DNA of 41,404 nucleotides from Thermodesulfobacteriota bacterium. GTDB taxonomy: Bacteria > Desulfobacterota > WTBG01 > CAIYCZ01 > CAIRTM01. Location of the stretch: assembly GCA_028278025.1 (NCBI GenBank), contig JANQFE010000118.1:1-41404 (forward strand). The letters run 5' to 3'. Below are positions 1-8,615 of the stretch, piece by piece (position 1 is the stretch's first letter; each line of letters starts with the position of its first letter). A program made the position numbers and the translations under genes. Below the pieces are notes generated by a model that was not told where the DNA came from, did not search any database, and worked only from the letters and a program-made list of their open reading frames with translations.

Positions 1-12
1 GCGGGGGCGCTT

Positions 13-156
13 AAAGGAGCCGGCCCGGTGGGTACAAGCTGGTAAACAGTCTTTGCTTGTGACCGGTTTGTTCAAAAGCCTTTCGGGCTGTTTCAAACAT
101 CAATTCTATGATTAATGCGGTCAGGTGGGGTTTTTTTCAACCCGGCCGCCTCCTTT
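13..156. repeat. Long imperfect hairpin upstream of ttcA
   Basis: Bases 13-31 pair with 138-156 with only a few mismatches (AAAGGAG with CTCCTTT, then CGGCC and GGT blocks). A second, inner hairpin at 66-98 has stems GTTTG/CAAAC and AGCC/GGCT around a TTTC turn. The whole stretch can fold as one long stem. It does not share the core of the other hairpin elements in this window. The rest of the gap up to ttcA (157-336) is AT-rich with no gene; a TTGACA at 266-271 could be a -35 box, but no well-spaced -10 box follows it. Confidence 0.5.
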
Positions 157-336
157 TTACCACCCCCTTTTTCTACCAGGTCTATAGAATAATATGATTT
201 ATGTTAATCAATTATATAAGAAGTTTATGCTTTGTAAAGGAAATTATTAATACCGCAGAAATCGTTTGACAGTGCAAAACAATCCATTGAAAATATATGC
301 TCCCTGTATTGCAGTTCTTTAAAAACAGACAACATT

Positions 337-1101
337 ATGACATTAGTTAAAAACAAACTATTTTATAAAATCAAACGGCTGGTGGGGAAGGCCATCGGTG
401 ACTTTGGTCTGATTGAAGATGGCGATCATATCGGGGTAGGGGTATCAGGCGGCAAGGATTCCTACACCCTGCTGCACATGCTTGAGACCCTGCGCTTGCG
501 GGCGCCGGTAACCTTTAGGCTGACTGCTATTAATGTTGATTCGGGTTATACGGGCTATAAAAAAGAAATCCTGGAAGCGTACCTGAAACAGCACGGTTTT
601 GACTGCCGCATGGTAGATACCAACTGCTATAACATAATTCAGGAAAAACGCACCCCCGGCTCCTCGTACTGCTCTTTTTGTGCGCGGCTGCGGCGCGGGG
701 TGCTCTACACTGAGGCCAAAAAACTGGGCTGCAACAAAATCGCCCTGGGCCACCATCTGGATGATTTTGCCGAGACCCTGCTGTTAAACCAGTTTTACGC
801 CGGCAGCCTGGCCGCCATGAGTCCCAAGCTGCAGGCCGACAATAACATCCACACGGTTATCAGGCCGCTCGTGTATGTAGAGGAACAGGATATAATCCGG
901 TTTGCCGGGCTTAACAGCTTCCCGGTCATATGCTGTGCCTGCCCGGTGTGCGGTTCTGTTGATCAAAAACGGCAGCGCATGAAGAAACTGCTTAGAGAAC
1001 TTGAAAAGGATAACCCGCACATAAAAAACAGCATCATTAAAGCCATAGGCAATGTGCAACCACGGCATCTGATGGATAAAAAACTAAAAAAAGTGCCTTA
1101 A
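337..1101 (+). CDS. ttcA: tRNA 2-thiocytidine(32) synthetase TtcA
   Basis: This is an ATP-dependent, iron-sulfur tRNA thiolase that converts cytidine 32 of some tRNAs to 2-thiocytidine. The PP-loop SGGKDS lies at residues 37-42. The CxxC pair is C112/C115 (YCSFCARLRRG), and a downstream cysteine cluster (C199, C200, C202, C205) holds the equivalent of the third cluster-ligating cysteine. The GHHLDD segment and the tail ending QPRHLMD are typical of TtcA. At 254 residues it is a little shorter than the E. coli enzyme, mainly at the termini. The ATG at 337 has no clear Shine-Dalgarno sequence. It stands alone and converges on the flavodiiron gene. Identity is secure to family level; separation from other TtcA/TtuA-like thiolases rests on motif order. 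Confidence 0.9.
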   Translation: MTLVKNKLFYKIKRLVGKAIGDFGLIEDGDHIGVGVSGGKDSYTLLHMLETLRLRAPVTFRLTAINVDSGYTGYKKEILEAYLKQHGFDCRMVDTNCYNIIQEKRTPGSSYCSFCARLRRGVLYTEAKKLGCNKIALGHHLDDFAETLLLNQFYAGSLAAMSPKLQADNNIHTVIRPLVYVEEQDIIRFAGLNSFPVICCACPVCGSVDQKRQRMKKLLRELEKDNPHIKNSIIKAIGNVQPRHLMDKKLKKVP

Positions 1102-1119
1102 GTGCACTAAAATTTTCTG

Positions 1120-1194
1120 ACAGGATTAACTGGATTAACATGATTTTGCAACATGGCTGGGACCATGTTGCAAACATAATCCCGTCCATCCTGT
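1120..1194. terminator. Inverted repeat, likely bidirectional terminator
   Basis: A perfect 12-bp stem (1145-1156 with 1163-1174, loop CTGGGA) lies between the converging ttcA and flavodiiron genes. It is nested in a wider imperfect inverted repeat whose outer arms begin ACAGGAT and end ATCCTGT. There is no strong T-run, so termination is inferred from position and stem strength. The outer arms resemble intergenic repeats common in bacterial genomes. Confidence 0.5.
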
Positions 1195-1207
1195 AATCCG
1201 GCCTGAA

Positions 1208-2392
1208 CTAGAAATTTTTGGCGAGGTTTTCTGCAAGCTGCATACAGTTTTTAAGATCATCCTGGGTGGGGGCACATTTAACCTCCACCACGGGCTCGAC
1301 AATTTCCAGTTTGGCGTTCTGAGCATAGTCCTTCAGCGCCTTGACAGCTCCGCCGGCCCAGGCATAGGAACTCAGGATGCCGATACTATGATTTTTTATC
1401 ATCTTGTTTTCCAGCAGATCAACAAAAGCAGCCATCAGGGGGAACAGCCCGGTGTTATAGGTCGGGCATGCAAGCACCAGACCCCGGTGCTTCCAGACAT
1501 CCCGCAGGATATAGGAAGGATGGGAGTGTGACAGATTATGTAAGGAGACATGAATGCCTTTATCACTGAGAACCTGGGCAACGGTCTCTACCATTTTTTT
1601 GGTATTGCCGTACATGGATGCATACACGATCACCACCCCCGCGTCTGTTTGCTGGCGGGACCATCTATTGTAGAGGTCGATGATTTTTTGAGGGTCTTTC
1701 TTCCAGACAGGTCCGTGGGTGGAGGCCACGACCCGTATGTCATACGGCCTTAGCTTGGTAAGCGCGTTTTGAACCATTACACTGTAGCGGCCGATTATGT
1801 TGGCAAAATAGCGCAGTGTTTCCGCCTCGGTCCGGTCCATGGTGACCTCCGAATCAAACAGACCTTCGTCAACCGCCCCGAATCCGCCGAAGGCATCAGC
1901 AGAAAACAGGACTTTATCCTGGACGGCATAGGTCATCATAGTTTCAGGCCAATGCACCATGGGCGTTAGGATAAATTTCAGGGTATGTTTACCAAGGTCA
2001 AGTAAATCGCCATCGCCGATAATCTTCAGGTTTTTTTCTATTGCGTAGAAGCAGGAGAGGAGGTCTTTTGTTTTTTCATTGCCTATAATTTGGATGTCGG
2101 GAAACAACTCCAGGATATGGGTAATAGAGCTTGAATGGTCCGGTTCCATGTGATTGATGATGAGATAATCTATTGTCCGGCCTTGTTGCAGAACTTCTTT
2201 GATTTTCCGGCTATGATCTGAAAGGAATTCACCTTTAACCGTATCTATAAGGGCCACTTTGCTGTCCCGTATCAGGTAAGCATTATAGGAAACACCATGC
2301 GGAAGCGGCCAGAGTGTTTCAAAAAGGTCTGTTTCGCGGTCATTGACTCCTACCCAGTAGATATCATCACTGATTGGTATGGCAGTGTTCAT
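1208..2392 (-). CDS. fprA: Flavodiiron protein (A-type flavoprotein)
   Basis: This is a cytoplasmic O2 and/or NO reductase that protects anaerobes by reducing O2 to water or NO to N2O. The N-terminal half is a metallo-beta-lactamase-fold di-iron domain with the ligand motif HMEPDH at residues 81-86, H147 (MVHWPE), D166 (SADAFGG) and H226 (STHGP). From about residue 253 a flavodoxin domain follows, with the FMN-binding start YASMYGNTKKM. The length (394 residues) is normal for the two-domain class, and there is no fused rubredoxin or flavin reductase domain. A short AAGGTG lies just before the ATG. The partner electron donor (rubredoxin) is not in the window. Whether O2 or NO is preferred cannot be read from the sequence. 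Confidence 0.93.
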   Translation of the reverse strand: MNTAIPISDDIYWVGVNDRETDLFETLWPLPHGVSYNAYLIRDSKVALIDTVKGEFLSDHSRKIKEVLQQGRTIDYLIINHMEPDHSSSITHILELFPDIQIIGNEKTKDLLSCFYAIEKNLKIIGDGDLLDLGKHTLKFILTPMVHWPETMMTYAVQDKVLFSADAFGGFGAVDEGLFDSEVTMDRTEAETLRYFANIIGRYSVMVQNALTKLRPYDIRVVASTHGPVWKKDPQKIIDLYNRWSRQQTDAGVVIVYASMYGNTKKMVETVAQVLSDKGIHVSLHNLSHSHPSYILRDVWKHRGLVLACPTYNTGLFPLMAAFVDLLENKMIKNHSIGILSSYAWAGGAVKALKDYAQNAKLEIVEPVVEVKCAPTQDDLKNCMQLAENLAKNF

Positions 2393-2437
2393 GGAAGCAC
2401 CTTATACGATAATTTAGAGAGACTATACCGTTACTAA

Positions 2438-2466
2438 AATCTACCACATAAAATTTTATAATTCAA
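2438..2466 (-). promoter_or_regulatory. Candidate promoter of the flavodiiron gene
   Basis: On the minus strand, TTGAAT (2461-2466) and TAGATT (2438-2443) are separated by 17 bp, about 45 bp before the fprA start codon. Both hexamers are imperfect, so this is only a sigma70-like candidate. Confidence 0.35.
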
Positions 2467-2712
2467 ACCACACTGTTTTGCAAAGGTCTCTTTTATCGTG
2501 CGGTGTATCTTGGCAATTTTGAAGGATCGAATAACTGAAAAATTATTAAAAATCAAACGATAATGTGTTGACCACACCTGCCAATGTTTAGTAATAACAG
2601 TACAAAATAGTGAACAGTAAACAGGGAACAGTGGAAAAACCGACAATTCTGTACGCTGTTGTCGGCCTGCCGGTCGTTAACTGCGTACTAAATCAGGATG
2701 AAGGAGCAAAAG
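2467..2712. other. Intergenic region between divergent fprA and SDR genes
   Basis: No gene is visible. The only structure I see is a 7-bp hairpin (CCGACAA 2640-2646, TTGTCGG 2659-2665) upstream of the SDR gene, preceded by repeated GAACAGT-like words near 2607-2632. It could be a leader structure or an operator; nothing decides which. Confidence 0.3.
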
Positions 2713-3570
2713 ATGAAAAAAGTATTGATTGCCGGAGCAACAGGATATCTGGGTACATACCTGGTGCAGGAGGCCAAACAGCGGGGATACTGGGTTCGGG
2801 CCCTGGTCCGCACGTCATCAAGGTTTGATGATATCAAAGACAGCGTTGATGATCTGTTTGTCGCAGAGGCAACCCGGCCTGAGACCCTGCAGGGGGTCTG
2901 TGACGGCATTGAGGTAATTGTTTCTGCCTTGGGTGTTGCCGGCCCCCGGCCGGGAGATACTACCCCGGTTGCAGATGTTGACTATGGCGGCAACCATAAC
3001 ATTCTAGGCGAGGCGCTCAAAGCATCTGTTAAAAAATTTATCTATGTTGCCTTTATTAATTTCCCGGCATTTCAGCATTTGGACATCACGCATATCAAGG
3101 AAAAATTCATTAGCGAGCTGCAGGGCTCCGGCCTTGAGTACTGTGTCATGCGGCCTACAGCTTATTTTTCAGACATGGGCAATTTTATCGAGATGGCTAA
3201 AAAAGGCACGGCCTATCTTATAGGGCATGGCAGGTACCGGGTTAATCCAATCCACGGAGCTGATCTGGCCAAGGTGTGTATAGATATGATTGACTCGGAT
3301 GAGCAGGAAGTACTGGTCGGGGGTCCCAGGGAGTATACCTATGAGGAAGCCGCCCGACTGGCATTCAGCGTTGTCGGCAAGGATCCTAAAATCAAAAAAA
3401 TTCCTGCCTGGCCGTTTGCTCTGGCCTTAAAAGTGCTGCGGCCTTTTATAAGCAAACGTAAATTTACGCTGGTCCAGTTCATGCTGGCGGCCTTCCAGAA
3501 TGATGCCGTAACGCCCAAATACGGATCACATACGCTGGAAGATTATTTTAAAGAACTTTCAGAGCAGTAA
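2713..3570 (+). CDS. NAD(P)-binding NmrA-like/atypical SDR oxidoreductase
   Basis: This is a Rossmann-fold protein of the atypical short-chain dehydrogenase (NmrA-like) group. The N-terminal nucleotide-binding glycine motif GATGYLG follows the first beta strand (KKVLIAGATGYLGTYL), and a basic residue pair after strand 2 (VRALVRTS) is compatible with NADP. Instead of the classical YxxxK it has an FIYVAF segment and a later MRPTAYF segment, as in NmrA-like members. The ATG at 2713 is preferred over one 15 bp upstream because AAGGAG (2701-2706) sits 6 bp before it. The length is 285 residues. The substrate is unknown; relatives act in quinone, carotenoid or chlorophyll metabolism or as redox sensors. 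Confidence 0.75.
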   Translation: MKKVLIAGATGYLGTYLVQEAKQRGYWVRALVRTSSRFDDIKDSVDDLFVAEATRPETLQGVCDGIEVIVSALGVAGPRPGDTTPVADVDYGGNHNILGEALKASVKKFIYVAFINFPAFQHLDITHIKEKFISELQGSGLEYCVMRPTAYFSDMGNFIEMAKKGTAYLIGHGRYRVNPIHGADLAKVCIDMIDSDEQEVLVGGPREYTYEEAARLAFSVVGKDPKIKKIPAWPFALALKVLRPFISKRKFTLVQFMLAAFQNDAVTPKYGSHTLEDYFKELSEQ

Positions 3571-3656
3571 TAGTCATATCATAGTAATTTTTCTCACCCA
3601 GGGGTCGTGAGTTTCTAAATTAGTTAACCGCAGAATTACGCAGACAGACGTAGACT

Positions 3657-3685
3657 TTTTTCTCCCGCTATGTGCGGGAGAAAAA
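3657..3685. terminator. Bidirectional Rho-independent terminator
   Basis: A perfect 12-bp stem (3657-3668 with 3674-3685, loop TATGT) begins with TTTTT and ends with AAAAA, giving a U-tract on either strand. It lies between the SDR gene and the converging msrAB gene and can serve both. The rest of the gap (3686-3854) has a small GGCCTTTCAGGCC hairpin and no gene. Confidence 0.8.
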
Positions 3686-3854
3686 CCATTCAGGGCCTTT
3701 CAGGCCAGTGATTAGAATGTCTACGCCTGAAATGCCTGCACTCGGCTACGTTTCAAGGAGATAGAGAAAAACCAACCGTAAAAGCTTTTTACATCAGGGC
3801 TGCGTGAAGATGAAGATATGGAGATGAATTGCGAGCTTTTTGGGACGGGAACAA

Positions 3855-4931
3855 TTACTTGTTTTCAAACAGTTTTAGATACTCAGCGTATCCCTCTTTT
3901 TCCAGATCTTCCTTAGGAATAAACCGCAGCGAAGCCGAATTTATGCAATAACGCAGACCGGTCGGGGTCGGGCCGTCCGGAAAGACATGGCCCAGATGCG
4001 AATCAGCATATTTACTGCGCACTTCCGTGCGCGTCATAAAAAAGCTACGGTCTTCTTCCTCAACAATATGTTCCGGCTCAAGCGGCTTAGTAAAGCTTGG
4101 CCATCCGGTTCCTGACCTGAATTTATCCCGGGAGCTGAAAAGAGGCTCTCCGGAGACAATATCAACATAGATGCCGTCTTGCTTGTTGTCCCAATATTCG
4201 TTATTGAAGGCCTGCTCCGTGCCGTCTTTCTGAGTAACCTTATACTGCAGGGGCGTCAGTTTTTGCCGTAATTCTTCGTCGCCAGGTTTTGAATATTTAT
4301 TAGTAAGCACTTCAGATTTTTTTTCTTCCATTTTTTTACCCCAGATCTTTTTTATATATTTATCACGGCCTGAGTTGTAGCGGTAGTATTTGTATCGCAG
4401 GGGATTTTTCTTATAATAATCCTGGTGGTACTCTTCGGCTTTATAAAACGCGGAGGCCCTGGTTATTTCAGTAACAATCGGCCTGCCAAACCGGCCTGAT
4501 TGCGACAAGACGGCCTTTGATTGTTCTGCGGCGGTTTTTTGTTCATCGTTATGATAGAAGATCCCTGACCGGTATTGTGATCCCCGGTCGACAAACTGGC
4601 CATAAGGATCGGTTGGATCTATCTGCCGCCAAAAAACATCCAGCAGTTGTTTGTAGGTTGTTTGAGCAGGATCGTATATAATTTGAACAGCTTCTGCATG
4701 ACCGGTAACACCGGCAGACACCTGCTTGTAGGTAGGGTTTTGCTCTTGACCCCCTGTGTATCCTGAGGTAACCGAAAAAACTCCCGGCAGCTTTTCAAAA
4801 GGCGGCTCCATGCACCAGAAACAACCACCGGCAAACGTGGCTTTCTCATCAAGGGTTTGTCCAGGCACATCCTGAGCTGACAGTAGTAAACATAAACTCA
4901 GCGACCACAAAATAGAATATTTACTGTTCAT
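3855..4931 (-). CDS. msrAB: Exported methionine sulfoxide reductase MsrA-MsrB fusion
   Basis: This enzyme repairs oxidised methionine. The MsrA domain (about 30-185) carries the catalytic GGCFWC, with the nucleophile at C37 and a second cysteine at C40, and acts on the S epimer. The MsrB domain (about 218-350) has RSGTGWPSF and RYCINSASL with catalytic C329, and acts on the R epimer. The first 25 residues form a hydrophobic Sec-type signal, so the protein probably works in the periplasm. The two CxxC zinc pairs of many MsrB proteins are absent ([13 protein letters not shown] where zinc forms have cysteines), so this is a zinc-free MsrB. The A-then-B order is common in bacterial fusions. No electron-donor domain is attached. 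Confidence 0.95.
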   Translation of the reverse strand: MNSKYSILWSLSLCLLLSAQDVPGQTLDEKATFAGGCFWCMEPPFEKLPGVFSVTSGYTGGQEQNPTYKQVSAGVTGHAEAVQIIYDPAQTTYKQLLDVFWRQIDPTDPYGQFVDRGSQYRSGIFYHNDEQKTAAEQSKAVLSQSGRFGRPIVTEITRASAFYKAEEYHQDYYKKNPLRYKYYRYNSGRDKYIKKIWGKKMEEKKSEVLTNKYSKPGDEELRQKLTPLQYKVTQKDGTEQAFNNEYWDNKQDGIYVDIVSGEPLFSSRDKFRSGTGWPSFTKPLEPEHIVEEEDRSFFMTRTEVRSKYADSHLGHVFPDGPTPTGLRYCINSASLRFIPKEDLEKEGYAEYLKLFENK

Positions 4932-5129
4932 TGTTTACGGCCCTTCTGAATCTATTATAAATCTGTTTAATTGTAGCGCTATATTTGCAGGCCGGCAAGA
5001 GTATTGATTGACTGATGTACTATACTCAAAATGGGAATTAGAAAACCGCCGGTTATTCCGTTTCTGCAAAGGAGCAATCCCCTTAACAAGTACCTGGGCC
5101 TGGGGCTGAAAAAGCTGGGATTCAGGTGC

Positions 5130-5675
5130 TTATAAAACCTGGACCTCGTTAATGGTGTCTTTAATGGCCTCCAACGCATTTGCACTTTTAGTATACATCA
5201 TCGCAAGACCTATATTTTCTCCCAGCAGCAGGAGTGATTCAAGATCCTGTTTAGAGACATCCCAGGCTTCATGATGGTAAAGCCTTAGGATCCCGATCAT
5301 TTTGTGGGCAAAATTAACAGGAACAGAAACAATCGCACCGATACCTTCCTCTTTAGCGTTGTCCAGATATTGCAGCTGATCGGTTTGGTTAACATCTTTG
5401 ACCACAACAGGCTCGCCCTGCAGTGTGGCAGCTATGCTGCTGTCACACTGCAGGGGGCCTTTACTCAGGTAATGCGCACTCATACCAAAGCTGGCCAACA
5501 CTTCAAGTTCATGGGCTTCTGCATTAAGGGCAAATATCGTACAGCCTTTAATCTCAAGTGCTACAACCAGAAGCTGTGTCAGCGTGTTGGCCATTAAAAC
5601 AAGGTTGTCGGACTCGGCAATAGCTTTGGTAACTACCTTGAATATATCAATATCTATTTTATTTTTTATTTCCAT
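5130..5675 (-). CDS. GAF-domain protein
   Basis: A soluble 181-residue protein made almost entirely of one GAF fold (about residues 15-165), with the typical core strands GCTIFALN, LEVLASFG and IGAIVSVPV and a closing amphipathic helix. No output domain (kinase, cyclase or HTH) is attached, so it may be a free sensor of a small ligand or of redox state, or a regulator through protein contacts. A single cysteine (about C44) and another in LQCDSS are present, with no metal motif. The start is supported by GGGAGG about 8 bp upstream. It lies downstream of the universal stress protein gene on the same strand. The ligand is unknown. Confidence 0.7.
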   Translation of the reverse strand: MEIKNKIDIDIFKVVTKAIAESDNLVLMANTLTQLLVVALEIKGCTIFALNAEAHELEVLASFGMSAHYLSKGPLQCDSSIAATLQGEPVVVKDVNQTDQLQYLDNAKEEGIGAIVSVPVNFAHKMIGILRLYHHEAWDVSKQDLESLLLLGENIGLAMMYTKSANALEAIKDTINEVQVL

Positions 5676-5751
5676 GAAAGTCCTCCCATCTGTTACTATA
5701 ATGTTAATATATTAAGACAGTTAGCGCCCCTGTGTCGGCTTATAAACTGTG

Positions 5752-6225
5752 CTAGTTAACAACGCAGATGGCAGCGTTTTTGATAGAGTTTACCAGTTTT
5801 TGATAAACGCTTCCCGTGAAAAAGCGCGTAACTTTCCCAGGCTTGTGGTTTATGACAACCAGATCAAAGTGTTCCTGCCGGGCAATTTCAATGATTTCAC
5901 CGGCAGTATCTTTTACCCTGGGCTTAAAGACACAGACCACCTGGTCTTCTGAAAAACCGTTCTGCAGCAGTGTCTGCTTAACTTCCTGGAGGGCAGCTTC
6001 CTGTTGTTTGATGCTTTGAGAAAGCTGATTCAGGCTGTTTTTCATTTTATCAAGGACCGGGGCTTCATGTACATGCCCTACGATATCGGGCAGAGGCGTG
6101 TACGCGTTAAATATGGTGACTTGAACATCTTCTATATGAGCAAAGGTATTGATGATAAAATCGAGCGCTCGGTGGTCATAGTCACTAAAATTATGGGGCA
6201 ATAAGATTTTTTTCTTGGCCATCAT
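5752..6225 (-). CDS. Universal stress protein (UspA family)
   Basis: A 157-residue single-domain Usp fold: the first strand KKILLPHNFS, and a C-terminal nucleotide-loop-like segment HKPGKVTRFFTGSV, which keeps the last part of the G-x2-G-x9-GS ATP motif but has H where the first glycine is expected. ATP binding is therefore uncertain. AAGGAG precedes two adjacent ATG codons (6225 and 6222). The gene is followed on the same strand by the GAF protein with about 75 bp between them, and the two are probably co-transcribed. The role is inferred as a stress or energy-status responder. Confidence 0.8.
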   Translation of the reverse strand: MMAKKKILLPHNFSDYDHRALDFIINTFAHIEDVQVTIFNAYTPLPDIVGHVHEAPVLDKMKNSLNQLSQSIKQQEAALQEVKQTLLQNGFSEDQVVCVFKPRVKDTAGEIIEIARQEHFDLVVINHKPGKVTRFFTGSVYQKLVNSIKNAAICVVN

Positions 6226-6441
6226 GTGCTCTCCTTTCTTTCTGTAAAGGTTTCACCAGGCAGCTTGCACTGCACACTTGCTGCATAGAGAAGAGTACGT
6301 CAGGTAGCTTACATTATAAACAATGCACCAGCCGTGTCCTGTGAAAAGTTTTGCCGTATCCCCTTTTCTACAAACATCACAAGACGTGTAGGCTGTCAAT
6401 AAAATAATTTCAGGCCTGTGCAGGGATCTGAAAAGTACCGA

Positions 6442-8202
6442 CTACACGCAGCCGACCCTTGCCGGAACTATGGTTGCATCTCCCCAGATAATTTTTCCCG
6501 GCGTTGTGGGCTGCATTGTGGGTCGCGTTACCTCGAAATCCGTATCAGCTTTCAGGGACAGTGCCGCGGCGCTATTCGGCCCGCCGGCCCTGATCCATTT
6601 TTGGGCTTCGGCAACATTTTCCTCTACCACTTTATGAAATCCGTTTTGGCGGGCCTGTATTAAATATTTCAGCATGCTTTTAAAATCACCCTGCCGGGCG
6701 GCAATACAGGCAAGCACATTATAGCCTATGCCGGGTAGGGGAACGTCTCCGGCCAGAGCCTGCAAAACAGCAGCTTTCGCTGCGGCAAGGTTTCCTTCTC
6801 TATAATAAGCCCCGGCCAGCTCAAGGCGGGCTGCCGGCAGGTCGGGAAACAGCTCCAGGATTTCTTCACACTCTGCGGCGCTGTAGTCCCAGATCGTCTG
6901 AAGCCCGCTGTTGTGCAGCAACCAATCAATAATTTTGCGGTTTTCCCCGGCATCAGGCACCCGCAGCAGCGGACACAGTTCAAAGAAGTGATCAGAAAAA
7001 AACATCTCACGGGTGGCCTCGCCTTTCTGCTCTGCAATCACAAAGTCCTGAGAGCCGGGCAGCAGGGTAAAGGGGTTCCAGATGACCTGGTTGGGTCTGA
7101 CCTCCTTGATAAAATCAATACTCTCCTGAAGTGTTTGCAGGGTTTCATTGCGGCTGCCCACAATCATATAGAACCGTACTTGAAAGCCGAATTTTTTTGC
7201 CAAAGCAGTTGCGTTGCGCACGGTATCCAGGTTCAGGTTTTTATTAATACCCTGCAGGACAGCCGCTGAGGCTGATTCAATGCCGAGGCTTATACGCCGG
7301 CAGCCGGCCGTGCGCATACTGAAAAGCAATTCTTCATCAAGCACATCCGCCCGGGTATCACAGCTCCACAAAAAATTGAGTTTGCGTTTCAGAATTCCAC
7401 GACAAATTGCAAGCACATGGGGTTTGTTTTGGGTAAATGTTTCATCCTTTATGGCAACGGCTTTTTGTCCATGCGTGTTCACTACAGTCTCCATCATATC
7501 AAGCACTGCAGTCGCAGAGTGAACAGAGCGTTTTTTTCCCCAGAGGGATGGAGAGCAGCAGAATGTACAGTTCCAGGGACACCCGCGTGAGGTAATGAGG
7601 ATATATTCATTAAAATAGTCATGTAGGGAAGCCAGCTGATCGAGATTTTTAATGCGTTTACGGGAAGGGCCGACCTCGATACCTTTTTTAGTGCGCCAGG
7701 CAGTGCCGGGGATGCCGGTGGGCTGTGTGCCGCCCGGCTGGAGCCCAATGATTAGTTCTTTAAAGGTGTCTTCTCCTTCTCCAATAATTACTGTATCAAT
7801 AGCATCACAGTACCTGAGCATTTCAGCCGGCAGGGCGCTGGCATGAGGGCCGCCTACAGCGATGTGGGCAGCAGGGTATGTTTTTCTGATCAGCCGGGCA
7901 AGCATAAGGGTGCCGCGGCGGTTTGCGCTGAAACAGGATAGCCCGTAGAGATCGGCGCGGTAGTGTGTAATGATTTTCGTGATATCCCTCCAGAGAAAAG
8001 TAAAAAGATTCAGTACCGCAACATCATGTCCGTCCTGTTTTGCCTGGGCCGCAAGACTCAACAGACCATAGGGAATATTGAGAATGTCTCCGCTTAACAC
8101 TCTGTGATCAATCCCGGGCGGGGGCCCGTCTGCAGGATTTTCAAGCGTTTCACCCGGCAGGGCTATTTTCCAAGGGGGCGGATATAAAAGTACAATACGC
8201 AT
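6442..8202 (-). CDS. B12-binding-type radical SAM protein with C-terminal helical repeats
   Basis: This is a 586-residue radical-SAM enzyme of the B12-binding (BchE/MiaB-like) architecture. Residues about 1-150 form a Rossmann-like cobalamin-binding domain (MRIVLLYPPP start, AVGGPHAS, GEGEDTF), but without the DxHxxG base-off histidine motif. The radical-SAM domain has the cluster motif C208-x3-C212-x2-C215 in RGCPWNCTFC. From about residue 455 the sequence becomes alanine-rich helical repeats resembling TPR units, ending in a long tail. The start ATG at 8202 has only weak GAGAG upstream. No substrate-defining neighbour is present, so the reaction (methyl transfer, ring formation or another) cannot be named. 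It is divergent from lepA. Confidence 0.85.
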   Translation of the reverse strand: MRIVLLYPPPWKIALPGETLENPADGPPPGIDHRVLSGDILNIPYGLLSLAAQAKQDGHDVAVLNLFTFLWRDITKIITHYRADLYGLSCFSANRRGTLMLARLIRKTYPAAHIAVGGPHASALPAEMLRYCDAIDTVIIGEGEDTFKELIIGLQPGGTQPTGIPGTAWRTKKGIEVGPSRKRIKNLDQLASLHDYFNEYILITSRGCPWNCTFCCSPSLWGKKRSVHSATAVLDMMETVVNTHGQKAVAIKDETFTQNKPHVLAICRGILKRKLNFLWSCDTRADVLDEELLFSMRTAGCRRISLGIESASAAVLQGINKNLNLDTVRNATALAKKFGFQVRFYMIVGSRNETLQTLQESIDFIKEVRPNQVIWNPFTLLPGSQDFVIAEQKGEATREMFFSDHFFELCPLLRVPDAGENRKIIDWLLHNSGLQTIWDYSAAECEEILELFPDLPAARLELAGAYYREGNLAAAKAAVLQALAGDVPLPGIGYNVLACIAARQGDFKSMLKYLIQARQNGFHKVVEENVAEAQKWIRAGGPNSAAALSLKADTDFEVTRPTMQPTTPGKIIWGDATIVPARVGCV

Positions 8203-8615
8203 ATTTTTTAAAGCTCTCTGCTCTCGAATTTATTCATTTTGACAAAGCACTATATTTTCTTTATAATCCATCACTTTTGAAAAGCAAGTTTTTGCTTCTG
8301 TCCGTACCTGGGAACCGGTGCGAATGGAAATCCGTGAATCCGCAGTAGAAGTTATACTATACACTATAATTGTTTATCGGCCTTATTAAAAAGGCAGGAT
8401 GCATAGCAGTTTTATGAGCACATACCATTGCCGGAAATTAAATCCAAATTCCCAATACTAACTTTCAAAACAAAGCCAAATGACCAAAAAAACCAAAACA
8501 TTAATTACTTCGGCATTTGAGGGTTAGTATTTGAAATTCCTGGTGTGATACTACAGCTGTTAAGTTATAGTCACTATCGTATGTAGCAACGTGTTTCTTA
8601 TATTTTGAATTTTTT
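8203..8615. other. Divergent intergenic region upstream of lepA
   Basis: This 413-bp stretch holds no gene that I can support. An imperfect inverted repeat spans about 8443-8544: AATTT, ATACTAAC (8455-8462) and CAAATG (8477-8482) on the left match CATTTG (8514-8519), GTTAGTAT (8523-8530) and AAATT on the right. It resembles AT-rich CAAATGACCAAA-type intergenic repeats. Promoters for lepA and for the radical-SAM gene should lie here, but I could not place them with confidence. Confidence 0.4.
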
